This document shows, piece after piece, positions 43,752 through 52,852 of a stretch of DNA of 64,000 nucleotides. This DNA comes from Burkholderiales bacterium (GTDB taxonomy: Bacteria > Pseudomonadota > Gammaproteobacteria > Burkholderiales > WYBJ01): positions 186,001 through 250,000 of the forward strand of contig JALHQN010000004.1 in assembly GCA_022841915.1 (NCBI GenBank), given 5' to 3'. The notes under the pieces were generated by a model. The model worked only from the letters and a program-made list of their open reading frames with translations. It did not search any database and was not told where the DNA came from. A program made the translations under genes and the position numbers. The stretch's first letter is position 1. Each line of letters opens with the position of its first letter.

Positions 43752-44816
43752 ATGCGATTCCTGTGGCAGGAAGCCCTTGGATTGTTGCTCGCTGTGCCGA
43801 TGCTCGTCGGCGCATACATCCGTCTCGGGCGGCGCGCAGCCACCCGCCAGACCACACGCTACACCGATCTTCGGCTGATCACCCAAGCGGCGGGCAGTAC
43901 TTCACGCACCCGACGTCACGTTCCACCGCTGCTGTTCCTGCTGGGAATCGTCGCGTTGCTGCTGGCCGTTTCCCGACCGGCGGCGGTTTTCCTCGTGCCG
44001 GCGCATCACGGCACCGTCGTGCTGGTCATGGATGTATCGCTCAGCATGGCGGCGACGGACGTCGAGCCGACTCGCTTGGGGGCCGCGCAGGCGGCCGCGA
44101 GCCAGTTCGTGGAGAACGTCCCTGCGGGTGTTCGGGTCGGCGTGGTTGCATTCGGCGCCTATGCGGATGTGGTGCTGGCGCCCACCACGGATAAGGCTCG
44201 TATCGTCAGCGCCCTCGGGCGGCTCAAGATGCAGCCGTTCACGGCATTGGGCACCGGACTGCTTGCCGCGCTGCTGGTGATCCATCCGACGGCCGCCGTG
44301 GATCCGGGCTACGATCTCTTCAGCCGCGCGGACGATGTGCCCGAGTTCCAGTCGCGGTTCATGCGCGACCCGCCGCCGCGCCGCCCCAGAGTCGAGCGCA
44401 ATCCGCATCGCCCGCCGGTCGATCCGTCGACGCTCATCATCCTCGTCAGCGACGGCAAGGGTACGCTCGGCGTGTCCGCGATCCAGGCTGCCAGGCTCAT
44501 CGACGATCACGGGATACGGGTCTACACCATCGGTGTGGGGACGCCCTATGGCGGCATCGCGAGGATCGACGGCTACCCGCCGACGCATGCGGAATTCGAG
44601 GGCGAAACGCTGGCATCGATCGCAGACATCACGCGTGCGAAGTACTTTCAGGCCGACGATCGCGCGGCTGCGGCGGCGATCTACGACGCGCTGGCCCGCA
44701 GTACGCTGCGAGAGCGCGCGGAGATCGAAGTCACGGTGGTTCTCGTTGCGCTGGCCGGGCTGCTGCTCGTGCTGGGGGGCGGGCTGTCGCTGGCCTGGCA
44801 CGGCTATCTTGCCTAG
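43752..44816 (+). CDS. vWA-domain membrane protein (BatA-like)
   Basis: A 354-residue inner-membrane protein. Two N-terminal membrane segments (about 8-22 and 57-83) precede a vWA domain with an intact MIDAS: DVSLS (Asp 94, Ser 96, Ser 98), the Thr region TALGTG, and LVSDG. After an Arg/Pro-rich insertion (DPPPRRPRVERNPHRPP) comes RVYTIGVGTP-type sequence, and a final membrane segment ends the protein. BatA relatives work with MoxR ATPases in metal-dependent assembly or stress roles; no MoxR gene is in the window. It converges on a paralogue at 44892, 75 bases away. Confidence 0.85.
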   Translation: MRFLWQEALGLLLAVPMLVGAYIRLGRRAATRQTTRYTDLRLITQAAGSTSRTRRHVPPLLFLLGIVALLLAVSRPAAVFLVPAHHGTVVLVMDVSLSMAATDVEPTRLGAAQAAASQFVENVPAGVRVGVVAFGAYADVVLAPTTDKARIVSALGRLKMQPFTALGTGLLAALLVIHPTAAVDPGYDLFSRADDVPEFQSRFMRDPPPRRPRVERNPHRPPVDPSTLIILVSDGKGTLGVSAIQAARLIDDHGIRVYTIGVGTPYGGIARIDGYPPTHAEFEGETLASIADITRAKYFQADDRAAAAAIYDALARSTLRERAEIEVTVVLVALAGLLLVLGGGLSLAWHGYLA

Positions 44817-44891
44817 GTGCCGAGTCGAAGTTTCGCTGAACGAAAGCGCCGAGTATCGACGCGATACGGTGGTGAAAATCCTCGTCGGCGC

Positions 44892-45920
44892 TTACAGGAT
44901 GCGTTTGGCCGCGAGCAGAGAAGCGCTTGCCCCCGCGACTGCGAGCAGCGCACTTGCAGCCGCGAAGAGGGCGGTGATCTCGGTGTTCGTCGGCGGCTGC
45001 GGCCACTGCGGCCGGATCGAATCGACGATCCGTGGCCAGTCGACTGTCGAGGCGTGAAAGTACTGCCCGCCTGTGGCTGCGGCGATTTCCTCGAGCACGC
45101 CCTCGTCGAGTTGCACGCGCATGTTCCAGCCGTTGACCTGCATCGTACGTCCCTCGGTGCTGCCTACGCCCACCGTATGGATGCGCACGCCCAAGGCGGC
45201 GGCGAGGCGTGCAGCGTCCCGGGGGGCGGGGCCGAGGGCGGATGCGCCGTCGGAGACGAGAACGATCACGGCGTCCGAACGCGATCCGGCCAACGATCCG
45301 ATCGGCTGCGACGACGCTCCACTACCGCCGCCGGCGCGCGCGGCAGTGTCGCCTGTCTCGCGAACCAGTGTGGCGATGTCCGCCTCGGGAAAGATCATGC
45401 CCAATGCTGTCGTGATGCCGCTGCCTATGGCCGTGCCGGGCCGAGCGGCCAGCCGATCGATCGCGGTGAAGAGGGCTTCGCGGTGGGTCGTGGGCTCTGC
45501 CTCCGCGATCACATTGCCTGCGAACGATACCAGACCGATCCGCAGTCGATCGGCGTATCGGGCGACGAAGTCCCGGGCCTGGGCTTGCGATTGCGCGAGC
45601 CGGGTGGGCGGCGCATCGTCGGCCTTCATGCTGATGGATACGTCCACCACGAGCACGGCCGTGCCTCGCACCGCGAACAGCGTCGTCGACACGTGCGGGC
45701 GAGCCAGCGCGACGCTGAGCACCGTCAGGCTCGCGAGAAAGAGCAGCAGCGGGAGGTGCCGGGAGACGCCGAATGCGGCTGTCAGCCCGGTCGAGTGCGC
45801 ATACATGGATGCGTGCCGATGCGCCGCGGCGCGCCGCTGCCGAATGCACGCCAGGTAGAAGTAAAGGAACAGCGGCACCACCAGTGCAACCGCCATAGCC
45901 TCGGGCCACTGGAGCGTCAT
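44892..45920 (-). CDS. vWA-domain membrane protein (paralogue of 43752)
   Basis: A 342-residue protein with the same plan: N-terminal membrane segments (about 8-25 and 55-73), vWA domain with MIDAS DVSIS (Asp 93, Ser 95, Ser 97), PGTAIGSGITTALG, VLVSDGASALG, then IHTVGVGSTEGRT and a C-terminal membrane helix. Alignment by eye to the neighbour at 43752 is good from the second membrane segment to the end. The ATG at 45918-45920 has AGGGTGAG upstream. The longer upstream frame overlaps the dehydrogenase gene antisense to nothing conserved and is rejected. Confidence 0.85.
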   Translation of the reverse strand: MTLQWPEAMAVALVVPLFLYFYLACIRQRRAAAHRHASMYAHSTGLTAAFGVSRHLPLLLFLASLTVLSVALARPHVSTTLFAVRGTAVLVVDVSISMKADDAPPTRLAQSQAQARDFVARYADRLRIGLVSFAGNVIAEAEPTTHREALFTAIDRLAARPGTAIGSGITTALGMIFPEADIATLVRETGDTAARAGGGSGASSQPIGSLAGSRSDAVIVLVSDGASALGPAPRDAARLAAALGVRIHTVGVGSTEGRTMQVNGWNMRVQLDEGVLEEIAAATGGQYFHASTVDWPRIVDSIRPQWPQPPTNTEITALFAAASALLAVAGASASLLAAKRIL

Positions 45921-46027
45921 GCGCTCACCCTGTGTTCCATTCGTCACGAAAGGCGTATCGGCGCCGCCCCGCGGCGGGATCCGCTGCCAATGTGCATCAC
46001 TGCTCGTGCCCGCACTTGGGGGCGAAC

Positions 46028-46987
46028 TCAGCGTCTGGCGAGTACCGTCGACGGCAGGGCTTCGCCGGCAAAGTGCGCGTTCAAGGTCGCGATGATCATC
46101 TCGGTCGCCGCGCTGCGCGATTCGGGCGATCGGCCGGCGATGTGCGGGGTCACCACCACGCTCTCGATCCGCAGCAGCTCCGGAGGTGGCGGCAGCGTGG
46201 GCTCGCCCTCGATGACATCCAGGCCCGCACCCGCGATCCGCTTGGCTTGCAGCGCCTCGATCAGGGCCGCGGTGTCGACCACCGTGCCGCGCCCCACGTT
46301 GACGAGGTAGCCTTTGGGGCCGAGCGCCGTCAACACCTTCGCATCGACGAGGTGCCGGGTGGCGGGCCCCCCAGGCGCGCAGACGATCAGGAAATCGGCC
46401 CACGTGGCCAGCGCAACGAGATCGTCGAAGTATCGATAAGGCGAGCCGTCGACAGCGGACCGGTTGTGATACCCCACCTGCATATCGAAACCGCGCGAGG
46501 CCCGATAGGCGATTCGGCTGCCGATCTTGCCGAGCCCGAGGATGCCCAGGCGTTTGCCGAACACGGTCGGGATGTCGAGCCGCCATTGCTCCTGCCATCC
46601 GCCTTCGCGCACGAAGCGATCGGCCTGCAGCAGGTGTCGGGTCGCAGCCAGCAGCAGCATCATGGCCGAATCGGCGACGGCAGCGGCGTTGGTGTCCGGG
46701 CAATTGGCGACTGCGATGCCGCGAGCCCTGGCCGCGTCCAGATCGACGGCCTCGTAGCCGGCGCCCGTCGCGCAGACGATCTCGAGCTGCGGGAGCAGGG
46801 CCATCTCGGCATCGCTGATGCCGCCCCGGCCGTTGGTCAGCACGACCTTGATGCGATCGCCCGCCTCACGGCAGGCATCCATCCGGCTCGGATACCGTTT
46901 GGCTTCGATGGCGGTATAGCCGCCGGCGGCGAGGCGCGCCACCCGCTCGGGACTGACGCCTGAAAGACACAACACGCCTATGGACAT
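46028..46987 (-). CDS. D-2-hydroxyacid dehydrogenase, NAD-binding
   Basis: A 319-residue enzyme that interconverts 2-oxo acids and D-2-hydroxy acids. The nucleotide site is LGILGLGKIGSRIA; the catalytic residues are Arg in NVGRGTVVD, Glu in GLDVIEGEP, and His in TPHIAGRS. CATGAGYEAVD is the usual substrate-binding region. CGAGGAGG precedes the ATG at 46985-46987. It follows a related dehydrogenase (47028) by 40 bases on the same strand, and the two are probably cotranscribed. Glyoxylate/hydroxypyruvate-type activity is possible but not proven. Confidence 0.9.
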   Translation of the reverse strand: MSIGVLCLSGVSPERVARLAAGGYTAIEAKRYPSRMDACREAGDRIKVVLTNGRGGISDAEMALLPQLEIVCATGAGYEAVDLDAARARGIAVANCPDTNAAAVADSAMMLLLAATRHLLQADRFVREGGWQEQWRLDIPTVFGKRLGILGLGKIGSRIAYRASRGFDMQVGYHNRSAVDGSPYRYFDDLVALATWADFLIVCAPGGPATRHLVDAKVLTALGPKGYLVNVGRGTVVDTAALIEALQAKRIAGAGLDVIEGEPTLPPPPELLRIESVVVTPHIAGRSPESRSAATEMIIATLNAHFAGEALPSTVLARR

Positions 46988-47027
46988 GAGCCCTCCTCGG
47001 GATCGATGAGCCGCCTCGGGGCGGCGC

Positions 47028-48008
47028 TTACCTGACGATGCTTTGCAGCTCCGGAATCACCCATTTGGGCCTGCGACCATTCGACACGCGCACGATATTG
47101 TCGAAGCCGTTGCGGAAGCGATCGGTCCAGTTCTCCACCGTCGGGCCGGCCGAGTGCGGCGTGAGAATGATGTTGGGAAGGACAAAGAGCGGATTCTCCG
47201 GCTTGGGCGGCTCTTCGGTCATGACATCGAGCCCCGCCATGGCGATTCGGCCGGCCTTCAGCGCTTCGTGCAGGGCGACCTCGTTGACGACCGGTCCGCG
47301 GCAGGTGTTGATCAGTATCGCGGTCGGCTTCATGAGCGCCAACTCGGCCGTTCCGATCAGATCGCGCGTGGTGTCGTCCAGCGGAACGTGCAAGCTCACG
47401 ATATCGGAAGTGCGCAGAAGCTCGGTGAAGAGCACGAAACGCACACCCAGCGCGTCTTCCTCGTCCTCGGTCAGGCGGTCGATGTCGTAGTACTGGATAT
47501 CGACATCGAACGCCGCAGCGCGCCGGGCAACCTTCTTGCCGATGTTGCCCAGTCCGACGATCCCCACCGTCTTGCCCCGCAGTTCGTGCACGGGAGCCTT
47601 GCCGGAGGGCCCCGTGCGCCACTGCCCCGCGCTGACGTCGGCATGCAGGCCAGTGAGCTTCTTCAGCGTTGCCAGCATCAGCATCAGGGTGTGTTCCGCC
47701 ACCGCGATGGCATTGGCGCCGCCGTTGTTGGCGATCGGAATCCCGGCTCGCTTGGCGGCGGCGACGTCGGCGCGGTCGTATCCCGCGCTCAACAGCTGCA
47801 CCAGCCGCATCTTCTTGCCCGCCTCGAAGAACTTCGCGTCGATGCTGCGCGTCATGCCGAGGTAGTAGTCGGCCTCCGCGGCTGCGCGATAGTAGTCGGG
47901 TGTGCCGTTGTCATGAATCATGAGATCGAAGCCCGGCGGCTTGAGCGCCAATGCGATGTCGAGAATGGGCTTGGGGTGATTCGGTGCGAACAGAATCTTG
48001 CTGGTCAT
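47028..48008 (-). CDS. D-2-hydroxyacid dehydrogenase (phosphoglycerate dehydrogenase-like)
   Basis: A 326-residue enzyme: QLLSAGYDRADVAAAK, NNGGANAIAVAEHTL, the NAD site VGIVGLGNIGKKVA, SLHVPLDDTTRDLIG, Arg in INTCRGPVVNE, Glu in GLDVMTEEPPKP, and His in LTPHSAGPT. AAGGAA precedes the ATG at 48006-48008. It is the upstream member of a tandem dehydrogenase pair. The second enzyme shares the fold but not close sequence, so the pair may act on different steps or substrates. Confidence 0.9.
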   Translation of the reverse strand: MTSKILFAPNHPKPILDIALALKPPGFDLMIHDNGTPDYYRAAAEADYYLGMTRSIDAKFFEAGKKMRLVQLLSAGYDRADVAAAKRAGIPIANNGGANAIAVAEHTLMLMLATLKKLTGLHADVSAGQWRTGPSGKAPVHELRGKTVGIVGLGNIGKKVARRAAAFDVDIQYYDIDRLTEDEEDALGVRFVLFTELLRTSDIVSLHVPLDDTTRDLIGTAELALMKPTAILINTCRGPVVNEVALHEALKAGRIAMAGLDVMTEEPPKPENPLFVLPNIILTPHSAGPTVENWTDRFRNGFDNIVRVSNGRRPKWVIPELQSIVR

Positions 48009-48278
48009 GTCCGGTTCCTTGTGTTCGGGTTGTCGTGGGCGCTGTCGTCGTGTGTGCATCGGGGCGGCTGCGTTGCCGCCATCGAACCAGGCTCCTCCGA
48101 GGTGCCGGCCCCGCGCCTGCTGAGCTACGTCAGTGAACTTACGCTCAATCGCCGGGGTAGAGAAGCGTCTTGGTGCATCCTGGAGCGAGACATTGGGTGG
48201 CGAGGTGGCGCGCGTTTCGCGGGAAATCGAGCGCAGACCTCGGCAACGCAAGCCTGACCGTGTGCGAAAAAACCGTCG

Positions 48279-49094
48279 TCACTGCCTGCGGGCCAGAATG
48301 CCGTCGCCATTCAATGCCGCGTCGAAACCGACGCGCCGCAGGCGCCCGAGCACTTCCTTGGGCACATCGCGACCGCTGGTGAGCTTGTTCGGTGTGCCGG
48401 TGTAATGAAACAGCCGGCCCCTGCGCTTGAGCACGCGCGCCAGTTCGTCGTAGAAGGCCAGGGAGTACAACTCTCCGGCGATGCCGAAGCGCGGCGGATC
48501 GTGCAAGATGGCATCGACCGAACCGGTGTTCAACGAGCCGATGTGTTCGGTGATGTCGCCCTGGGTCAGGGTCAAGCCGGAGCCGATCTCGGGGGACCAC
48601 GGATTGAGGCTGCGCAGCCAGATCACATCGGCGTTCTTCTCGTACGACAGCACCTGTCTGGCCTGCCCCTTCATGCACCACGCGGCGAAGTAGCCGAGCC
48701 CGCCGCAGGTGTCCAGGATCACCTTGCCGCGGGGTTGAATCAAGCCCACCTTGCGTTCGGCATCCGCATAGGGCGATACCTGGGCCGTGGGTAGCATCTT
48801 GATGCCGTCGATCTCGAAGGTCGGCGGCCCCCACTCGGTGGGCACCAGTTTGATGAGCGATGTCGTGAAGCGCGCCACGGGCTCGAAGACGCCATCGTTC
48901 CAGTAGTAGACCGTTCTCTCGGCACAGTCCTGCAGATAGGGGAAGGCCGCAGCCTGCCAGTGCCATCGGGTGGCCTCCAGCGCGACGGTCGTGGTCGAGC
49001 GATCGAGGTCCAGCGAACATTCGATCGTAAATGCCCCTGCCCGCGCCGCCGTCCATAGAGCGTCGTGTACCTTGCGCGTCAACAAGGGGCCCAT
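48279..49094 (-). CDS. SAM-dependent methyltransferase-like protein
   Basis: About 271 residues. The SAM motif I is VILDTCGGLGYFAAW, an acidic motif II region follows (LSYEKNADVIWL), and the motif IV region reads ILHDPPRFGIAG, with DPP as in many nucleic-acid or small-molecule methyltransferases. The C-terminal part has FYDELARVLKRRGRLFHYTG. An N-terminal domain of ~125 residues precedes the methyltransferase fold. The start ATG at 49092-49094 has a weak ribosome-binding site; other starts are possible. Substrate unknown. Confidence 0.78.
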   Translation of the reverse strand: MGPLLTRKVHDALWTAARAGAFTIECSLDLDRSTTTVALEATRWHWQAAAFPYLQDCAERTVYYWNDGVFEPVARFTTSLIKLVPTEWGPPTFEIDGIKMLPTAQVSPYADAERKVGLIQPRGKVILDTCGGLGYFAAWCMKGQARQVLSYEKNADVIWLRSLNPWSPEIGSGLTLTQGDITEHIGSLNTGSVDAILHDPPRFGIAGELYSLAFYDELARVLKRRGRLFHYTGTPNKLTSGRDVPKEVLGRLRRVGFDAALNGDGILARRQ

Positions 49095-49185
49095 CACGGC
49101 TGCTTCGTCATGAGCGGTTGTCGACGTGATCGGCCATGCCTCGATACGCGTGCCGAAGGTGCAAGGCGTGCGGCCGCCCGCATGC

Positions 49186-49446
49186 CTAGCGACGATACTC
49201 GCGAAACCCGGCGGCGCGCGCGAGGTCGGCCTTGACCTCTTCGCGGCTGCGTTCGTAGACGATCTCCCGGCCCATTGCCTTGCCGACATAGACCGCGCCG
49301 GTGCGGCTGGCTGTCAATTCGCAGCGCACGCTGTGCACGCCTTCGCCCAGCACGACTTCGATGCTTTCCAGATGCTTGTTCAGCACGACCACATCGAGCG
49401 TCTGCCCGCTCGCGGTGACGCGCACCTTGATCTTTTCCGGGTTCAT
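49186..49446 (-). CDS. Small conserved-looking protein of unknown function
   Basis: An 86-residue protein beginning MNPEKIKVRVTASGQTLDVV. It has mixed beta-strand and helix character and ends in a charged helix (YERSREEVKADLARAAGF). AAGGATCC precedes the ATG. I do not recognise the family. It reads in the same direction as the methyltransferase and ends 91 bases before it. Confidence 0.6.
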   Translation of the reverse strand: MNPEKIKVRVTASGQTLDVVVLNKHLESIEVVLGEGVHSVRCELTASRTGAVYVGKAMGREIVYERSREEVKADLARAAGFREYRR

Positions 49447-49701
49447 GGGGGATCCTTTCGATGAACTGCACACGCCGTGCTGCCTGGGCTTGATTCCGAT
49501 GCGCGCTCCGAGGTGCACAGTGTAGCGGTCCGTGGCGGTTTCGGGCCTCTTCTGTCCGAGACGGGCCGCGAATGTGGTGGGGTCGTGAGGCTGCGCGCTT
49601 GCCGAGACGCATCCTGGGTTCTCGGCCGGCGCCGGCTTCGAGCGCCCGCGGCATGCTTCTTGCCTGATAATGCGCACCTCGTTGACGGAAAGCATCACCC
49701 G

Positions 49702-50175
49702 ATGAAGAGCCTGCTGCTGGTCTCGATGGCCGCCGCGTTGAGCGCGTGCGTCGCGACGACTCCGCGAATCGACGCCGAACGTCTGGGCGAGGTGCAGCGC
49801 GCAAAGACGAGCGTGCAGGAGGTGGTCAAGCGGTTCGGCACCCCCAGCATCGTGTCTCGCAATCCGGACGGCACCCAGTTCGCTACTTATGTGCACGCCG
49901 ATCCCGACGCCGATCCCAAGGCGGTGGTGCCGCTGGTAGCCGGTGTGATGCGCGATTCGGTGACCTTTCATTTCGACACGCAGGGCTTGCTGACCGACGT
50001 CAAGACCACCTCGCGCACGGGCGCCGAGTCGCCCACGACGCAGCCGATCGCATCGAAGCCCGGGCAGCCGAGCGCGACGAGCACGCCGGCGCCGACGGCC
50101 GGCCGTGCCCAGTCGAGCAAGCGCTCGTGGAAACTGCCCGAATGGCTACCGGCAAAGTCGCGGGAAAACCGTTGA
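49702..50175 (+). CDS. Putative outer-membrane lipoprotein (BamE/SmpA-like fold)
   Basis: A 157-residue protein with a lipoprotein signal peptide: MKSLLLVSMAAALSAC, where LSAC is the lipobox and the Cys is lipidated. The mature part has RLGEVQRAKTSVQEVVKRFGTPS, reminiscent of SmpA/OmlA-type domains (GxTxxxVxxxxGxP). The C-terminal third is Pro/Thr/Ser-rich and likely disordered, ending in a basic stretch. The role is unknown. It is 171 bases upstream of rtcB on the same strand. Confidence 0.75.
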   Translation: MKSLLLVSMAAALSACVATTPRIDAERLGEVQRAKTSVQEVVKRFGTPSIVSRNPDGTQFATYVHADPDADPKAVVPLVAGVMRDSVTFHFDTQGLLTDVKTTSRTGAESPTTQPIASKPGQPSATSTPAPTAGRAQSSKRSWKLPEWLPAKSRENR

Positions 50176-50346
50176 GAGCATGCTCGTTCGCGTGAAGAGC
50201 TAGTGAACAGCGAGCGCGTCGCATGCTTACGAGCCATTGCGCACTGTGTAGAGCTGCGGACCGTGTTCAGTACGCCTTCTCAGACCTTGTGATGCGAGAC
50301 TTGCAACCCCACCGTAACGAAGTGAGCATGCGGCCGCGATGGCGGC

Positions 50347-51594
50347 GTGCATGAGAGGGCGATTGAATTGAGTGCCGCGTCGAACCACGAAACACTGAAC
50401 GTGCCGGGCGGGCGCGACATCAAGCTATGGACGCGCGGCGTGCCCGTGGAAGCCGAAGCGCGCGCGCAGCTGATCAAGACGGCGTCGCTGCCCTTCATCC
50501 ATCGACACATCGCGGTGATGCCGGATGTGCATGTGGGGAAGGGGTCGACGATCGGCAGCGTCATTCCGACATTGAGGGCCGTGATCCCTGCCGCCGTCGG
50601 GGTCGATATCGGCTGCGGCATGATGGCGGCGAAGACGTCGCTATCTGCGGCGGATCTCCCCGACAATCTCGGGTCGATGCGCTCGGCCATCGAACGGGCG
50701 ATCCCGCATGGTCGAGCGGCGAAAGGCCGCGACCACGGTGCGTGGGGCGAGAGGCCGCCGCCGCTGGCGCAGGCTGGTTGGTCCGAACTCAAGAGCGGGT
50801 TCGATATCTTGATACGCAAGCATCCGCGGCTGGCGAAGACCAACAATCACGTCCATCTGGGAACGCTCGGGACGGGCAACCATTTCATCGAGGTCTGCCT
50901 CGACGAGCGCCAGGCGGTATGGTTCATGCTCCATAGCGGATCGCGCGGGGTGGGCAATGCCATCGGCACCCATTTCATCGAGCTCGCGAAAAAAGACATG
51001 CGGCAGTGGCTGGTCAACCTGCCCGACGAGGATCTTGCCTACTTCAAGGAAGGGACGCAGCACTTCGACGACTACATCGAAGCCGTGGGCTGGGCGCAGA
51101 AGTACGCCCGCATCAACCGCGAAGTGATGATGAAGACGCTCGTCCAAGCCGTGCGCGCCGTGATCGCGAAGCCCTTCGAGGCGCATGTCGAGGCGGTGAA
51201 TTGCCATCACAACTACGTGAGCCGCGAGCGGCACTTCGGCGAAGATGTTCTGGTGACCCGCAAGGGCGCGGTGCGTGCCCGACGAGACGAGCTGGGGATC
51301 ATCCCGGGAAGCATGGGAGCGCGTTCGTTCATCGTGCGCGGCTTGGGCAACGAAGACAGCTTCCACAGCTGCAGCCATGGGGCGGGAAGAGCGATGTCGC
51401 GCACGCAGGCGCGCAAGCGGTTCTCGCTGCAGGATCACCGCGCAGCGACGGCGGGCGTGGAATGTCGCAAGGACGCCGAGGTGATCGACGAGACGCCGGC
51501 CGCATACAAGGACATCGATGCGGTGATGCTGGCGCAGAAGGATCTGGTGGAGATCGTGCATACCTTGAAGCAGGTCGTGTGCGTGAAGGGATGA
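50347..51594 (+). CDS. rtcB: RtcB-family RNA ligase
   Basis: A 415-residue RtcB. It joins RNA 2',3'-cyclic phosphate and 5'-OH ends using GTP and Mn. Metal ligands and the guanylation site are present: GVDIGCGM (Asp and Cys), GTLGTGNHFIEV (His), LHSGSRGVGN, NCHHNYVSRE, and the nucleophilic His in SCSHGAGRAMSR. The start codon GTG at 50347 gives MHERAIELS; an internal TTG at 50368 is possible. No RtcA or RtcR genes are adjacent, so this copy is not in a standard rtc operon. Confidence 0.92.
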   Translation: MHERAIELSAASNHETLNVPGGRDIKLWTRGVPVEAEARAQLIKTASLPFIHRHIAVMPDVHVGKGSTIGSVIPTLRAVIPAAVGVDIGCGMMAAKTSLSAADLPDNLGSMRSAIERAIPHGRAAKGRDHGAWGERPPPLAQAGWSELKSGFDILIRKHPRLAKTNNHVHLGTLGTGNHFIEVCLDERQAVWFMLHSGSRGVGNAIGTHFIELAKKDMRQWLVNLPDEDLAYFKEGTQHFDDYIEAVGWAQKYARINREVMMKTLVQAVRAVIAKPFEAHVEAVNCHHNYVSRERHFGEDVLVTRKGAVRARRDELGIIPGSMGARSFIVRGLGNEDSFHSCSHGAGRAMSRTQARKRFSLQDHRAATAGVECRKDAEVIDETPAAYKDIDAVMLAQKDLVEIVHTLKQVVCVKG

Positions 51595-51731
51595 GGGGCG
51601 AGCGATTTACCACCCTACGCAGTGCCGAGGACGAGGGCGTCCTGGGTTGTCGCGGGCACGCCGGCGGACGAGCGCTATACTCGGTGCCCGAGGCGCACCG
51701 AGCGCCCACCTACCCGTCCCGGAGGATCGAC

Positions 51732-52748
51732 ATGAAGACCTGCTGCGCAGCCCTTGCCCTTGCTCTCGCTGCCTTCCCGGCATTCGGTCAGACCGTGAAG
51801 ATCACGCCGGTCGGCTCGCATCCCGGCGAATTGTGCGCGAACGATCGCGCCATCATCTTCGAAGATCCGACCGGCGTGCGGCTTCTTTACGATCCGGCGC
51901 ACAACGTGACCGGGGGCGATGATCCCCGATTGGGCACCATCCATGCCGTGCTGCTGAGCCACGTGCACGGTGACCACATCGGCAACCTGAAACTGAAGGC
52001 CCCCGGGGCGGGCACTTGTGCGAACTCGGGCAGGGAGCCGGCGCCGAACTCCACGACAGCGGAGGTCGCCGCGGCGAAGAACGCGGCGCTGGTGATGACG
52101 CGGGCCATCGGCCGGTTCGTCGGCACCAAGGTGCAGGCCATCCGCGGCGGCAAGCCGATCGGGTTCTGTCCGCAGAAGGAAAGCGTCACGACCGTTCCGG
52201 TCGAAACGGTATGTACCTCGCAGACGGATCTCGGCGGCGTGTTCATCGCCAAGACGCCCGAGGCCGCGCGGGGCGTCGAGATCACGATCGTCTATGCCTC
52301 GCACGTGAACGACGCGCCGCCCGCGTTGCTCTCGCAGGCGCAGCGCGAATTGCTGCAGGCGGACGGCGCCATCCTGGAGTTCGGGCCGGCCACGGGATTC
52401 GTGGTCAAGTTCACCAACGGGCTCACCGCTTATCTTTCCGGCGATACCGGTATCCATACCGAAATGAAGACCGTGGTGAACGAGTACCACAAGGCCAATC
52501 TTGCGGTGCTCAATCTGGGTGTCAACGCGGGCGCCTACTTCTCGGGGGCTCACGCCATGAACGAACTCGTCCGCCCGGCCTCGGTGATCATCACGCACGC
52601 CAATGAACCGGTGACCGAAGGCGGCAAGCTCAGGCCGCTTTCGCGCACGGCCAAGGTCATCGATCAGCTCAAGGCGACGCCTCACCTCGCCATCAGCGGA
52701 CGGACGATGGAATTCGACGGCAAGGGCAAGTGTGTCGCGGGTTGCTGA
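51732..52748 (+). CDS. Secreted MBL-fold metallo-hydrolase
   Basis: A 338-residue exported protein, signal peptide ending PAFGQ. The metallo-beta-lactamase motif is LLSHVHGDHIGN, further ligands are likely His in YASHVNDAP, Asp in LSGDTGIHTEM, and His in IITHANEPV. It resembles UlaG-like periplasmic MBL-fold proteins of unknown substrate. An insertion with Cys (GTCANSGREP) follows the first motif, and the C-terminus ends in Cys. GGAGGATCG precedes the ATG. Confidence 0.87.
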   Translation: MKTCCAALALALAAFPAFGQTVKITPVGSHPGELCANDRAIIFEDPTGVRLLYDPAHNVTGGDDPRLGTIHAVLLSHVHGDHIGNLKLKAPGAGTCANSGREPAPNSTTAEVAAAKNAALVMTRAIGRFVGTKVQAIRGGKPIGFCPQKESVTTVPVETVCTSQTDLGGVFIAKTPEAARGVEITIVYASHVNDAPPALLSQAQRELLQADGAILEFGPATGFVVKFTNGLTAYLSGDTGIHTEMKTVVNEYHKANLAVLNLGVNAGAYFSGAHAMNELVRPASVIITHANEPVTEGGKLRPLSRTAKVIDQLKATPHLAISGRTMEFDGKGKCVAGC

Positions 52749-52852
52749 GCGACGAACTCGAATGCGCATGCGGTCGATGTCGTCGAATACGAATGGATGT
52801 GGGGTTTACACCCGCGCCAGACAGCCTGGTGCAGGCAGCGGAGCGATGGTAG

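Noticed and set aside
44892-46703. A 603-codon frame extending the vWA protein upstream
   Set aside because: The upstream part is out of frame within the dehydrogenase gene and resembles nothing; the ATG at 45920 has a suitable ribosome-binding site and gives the normal membrane topology.
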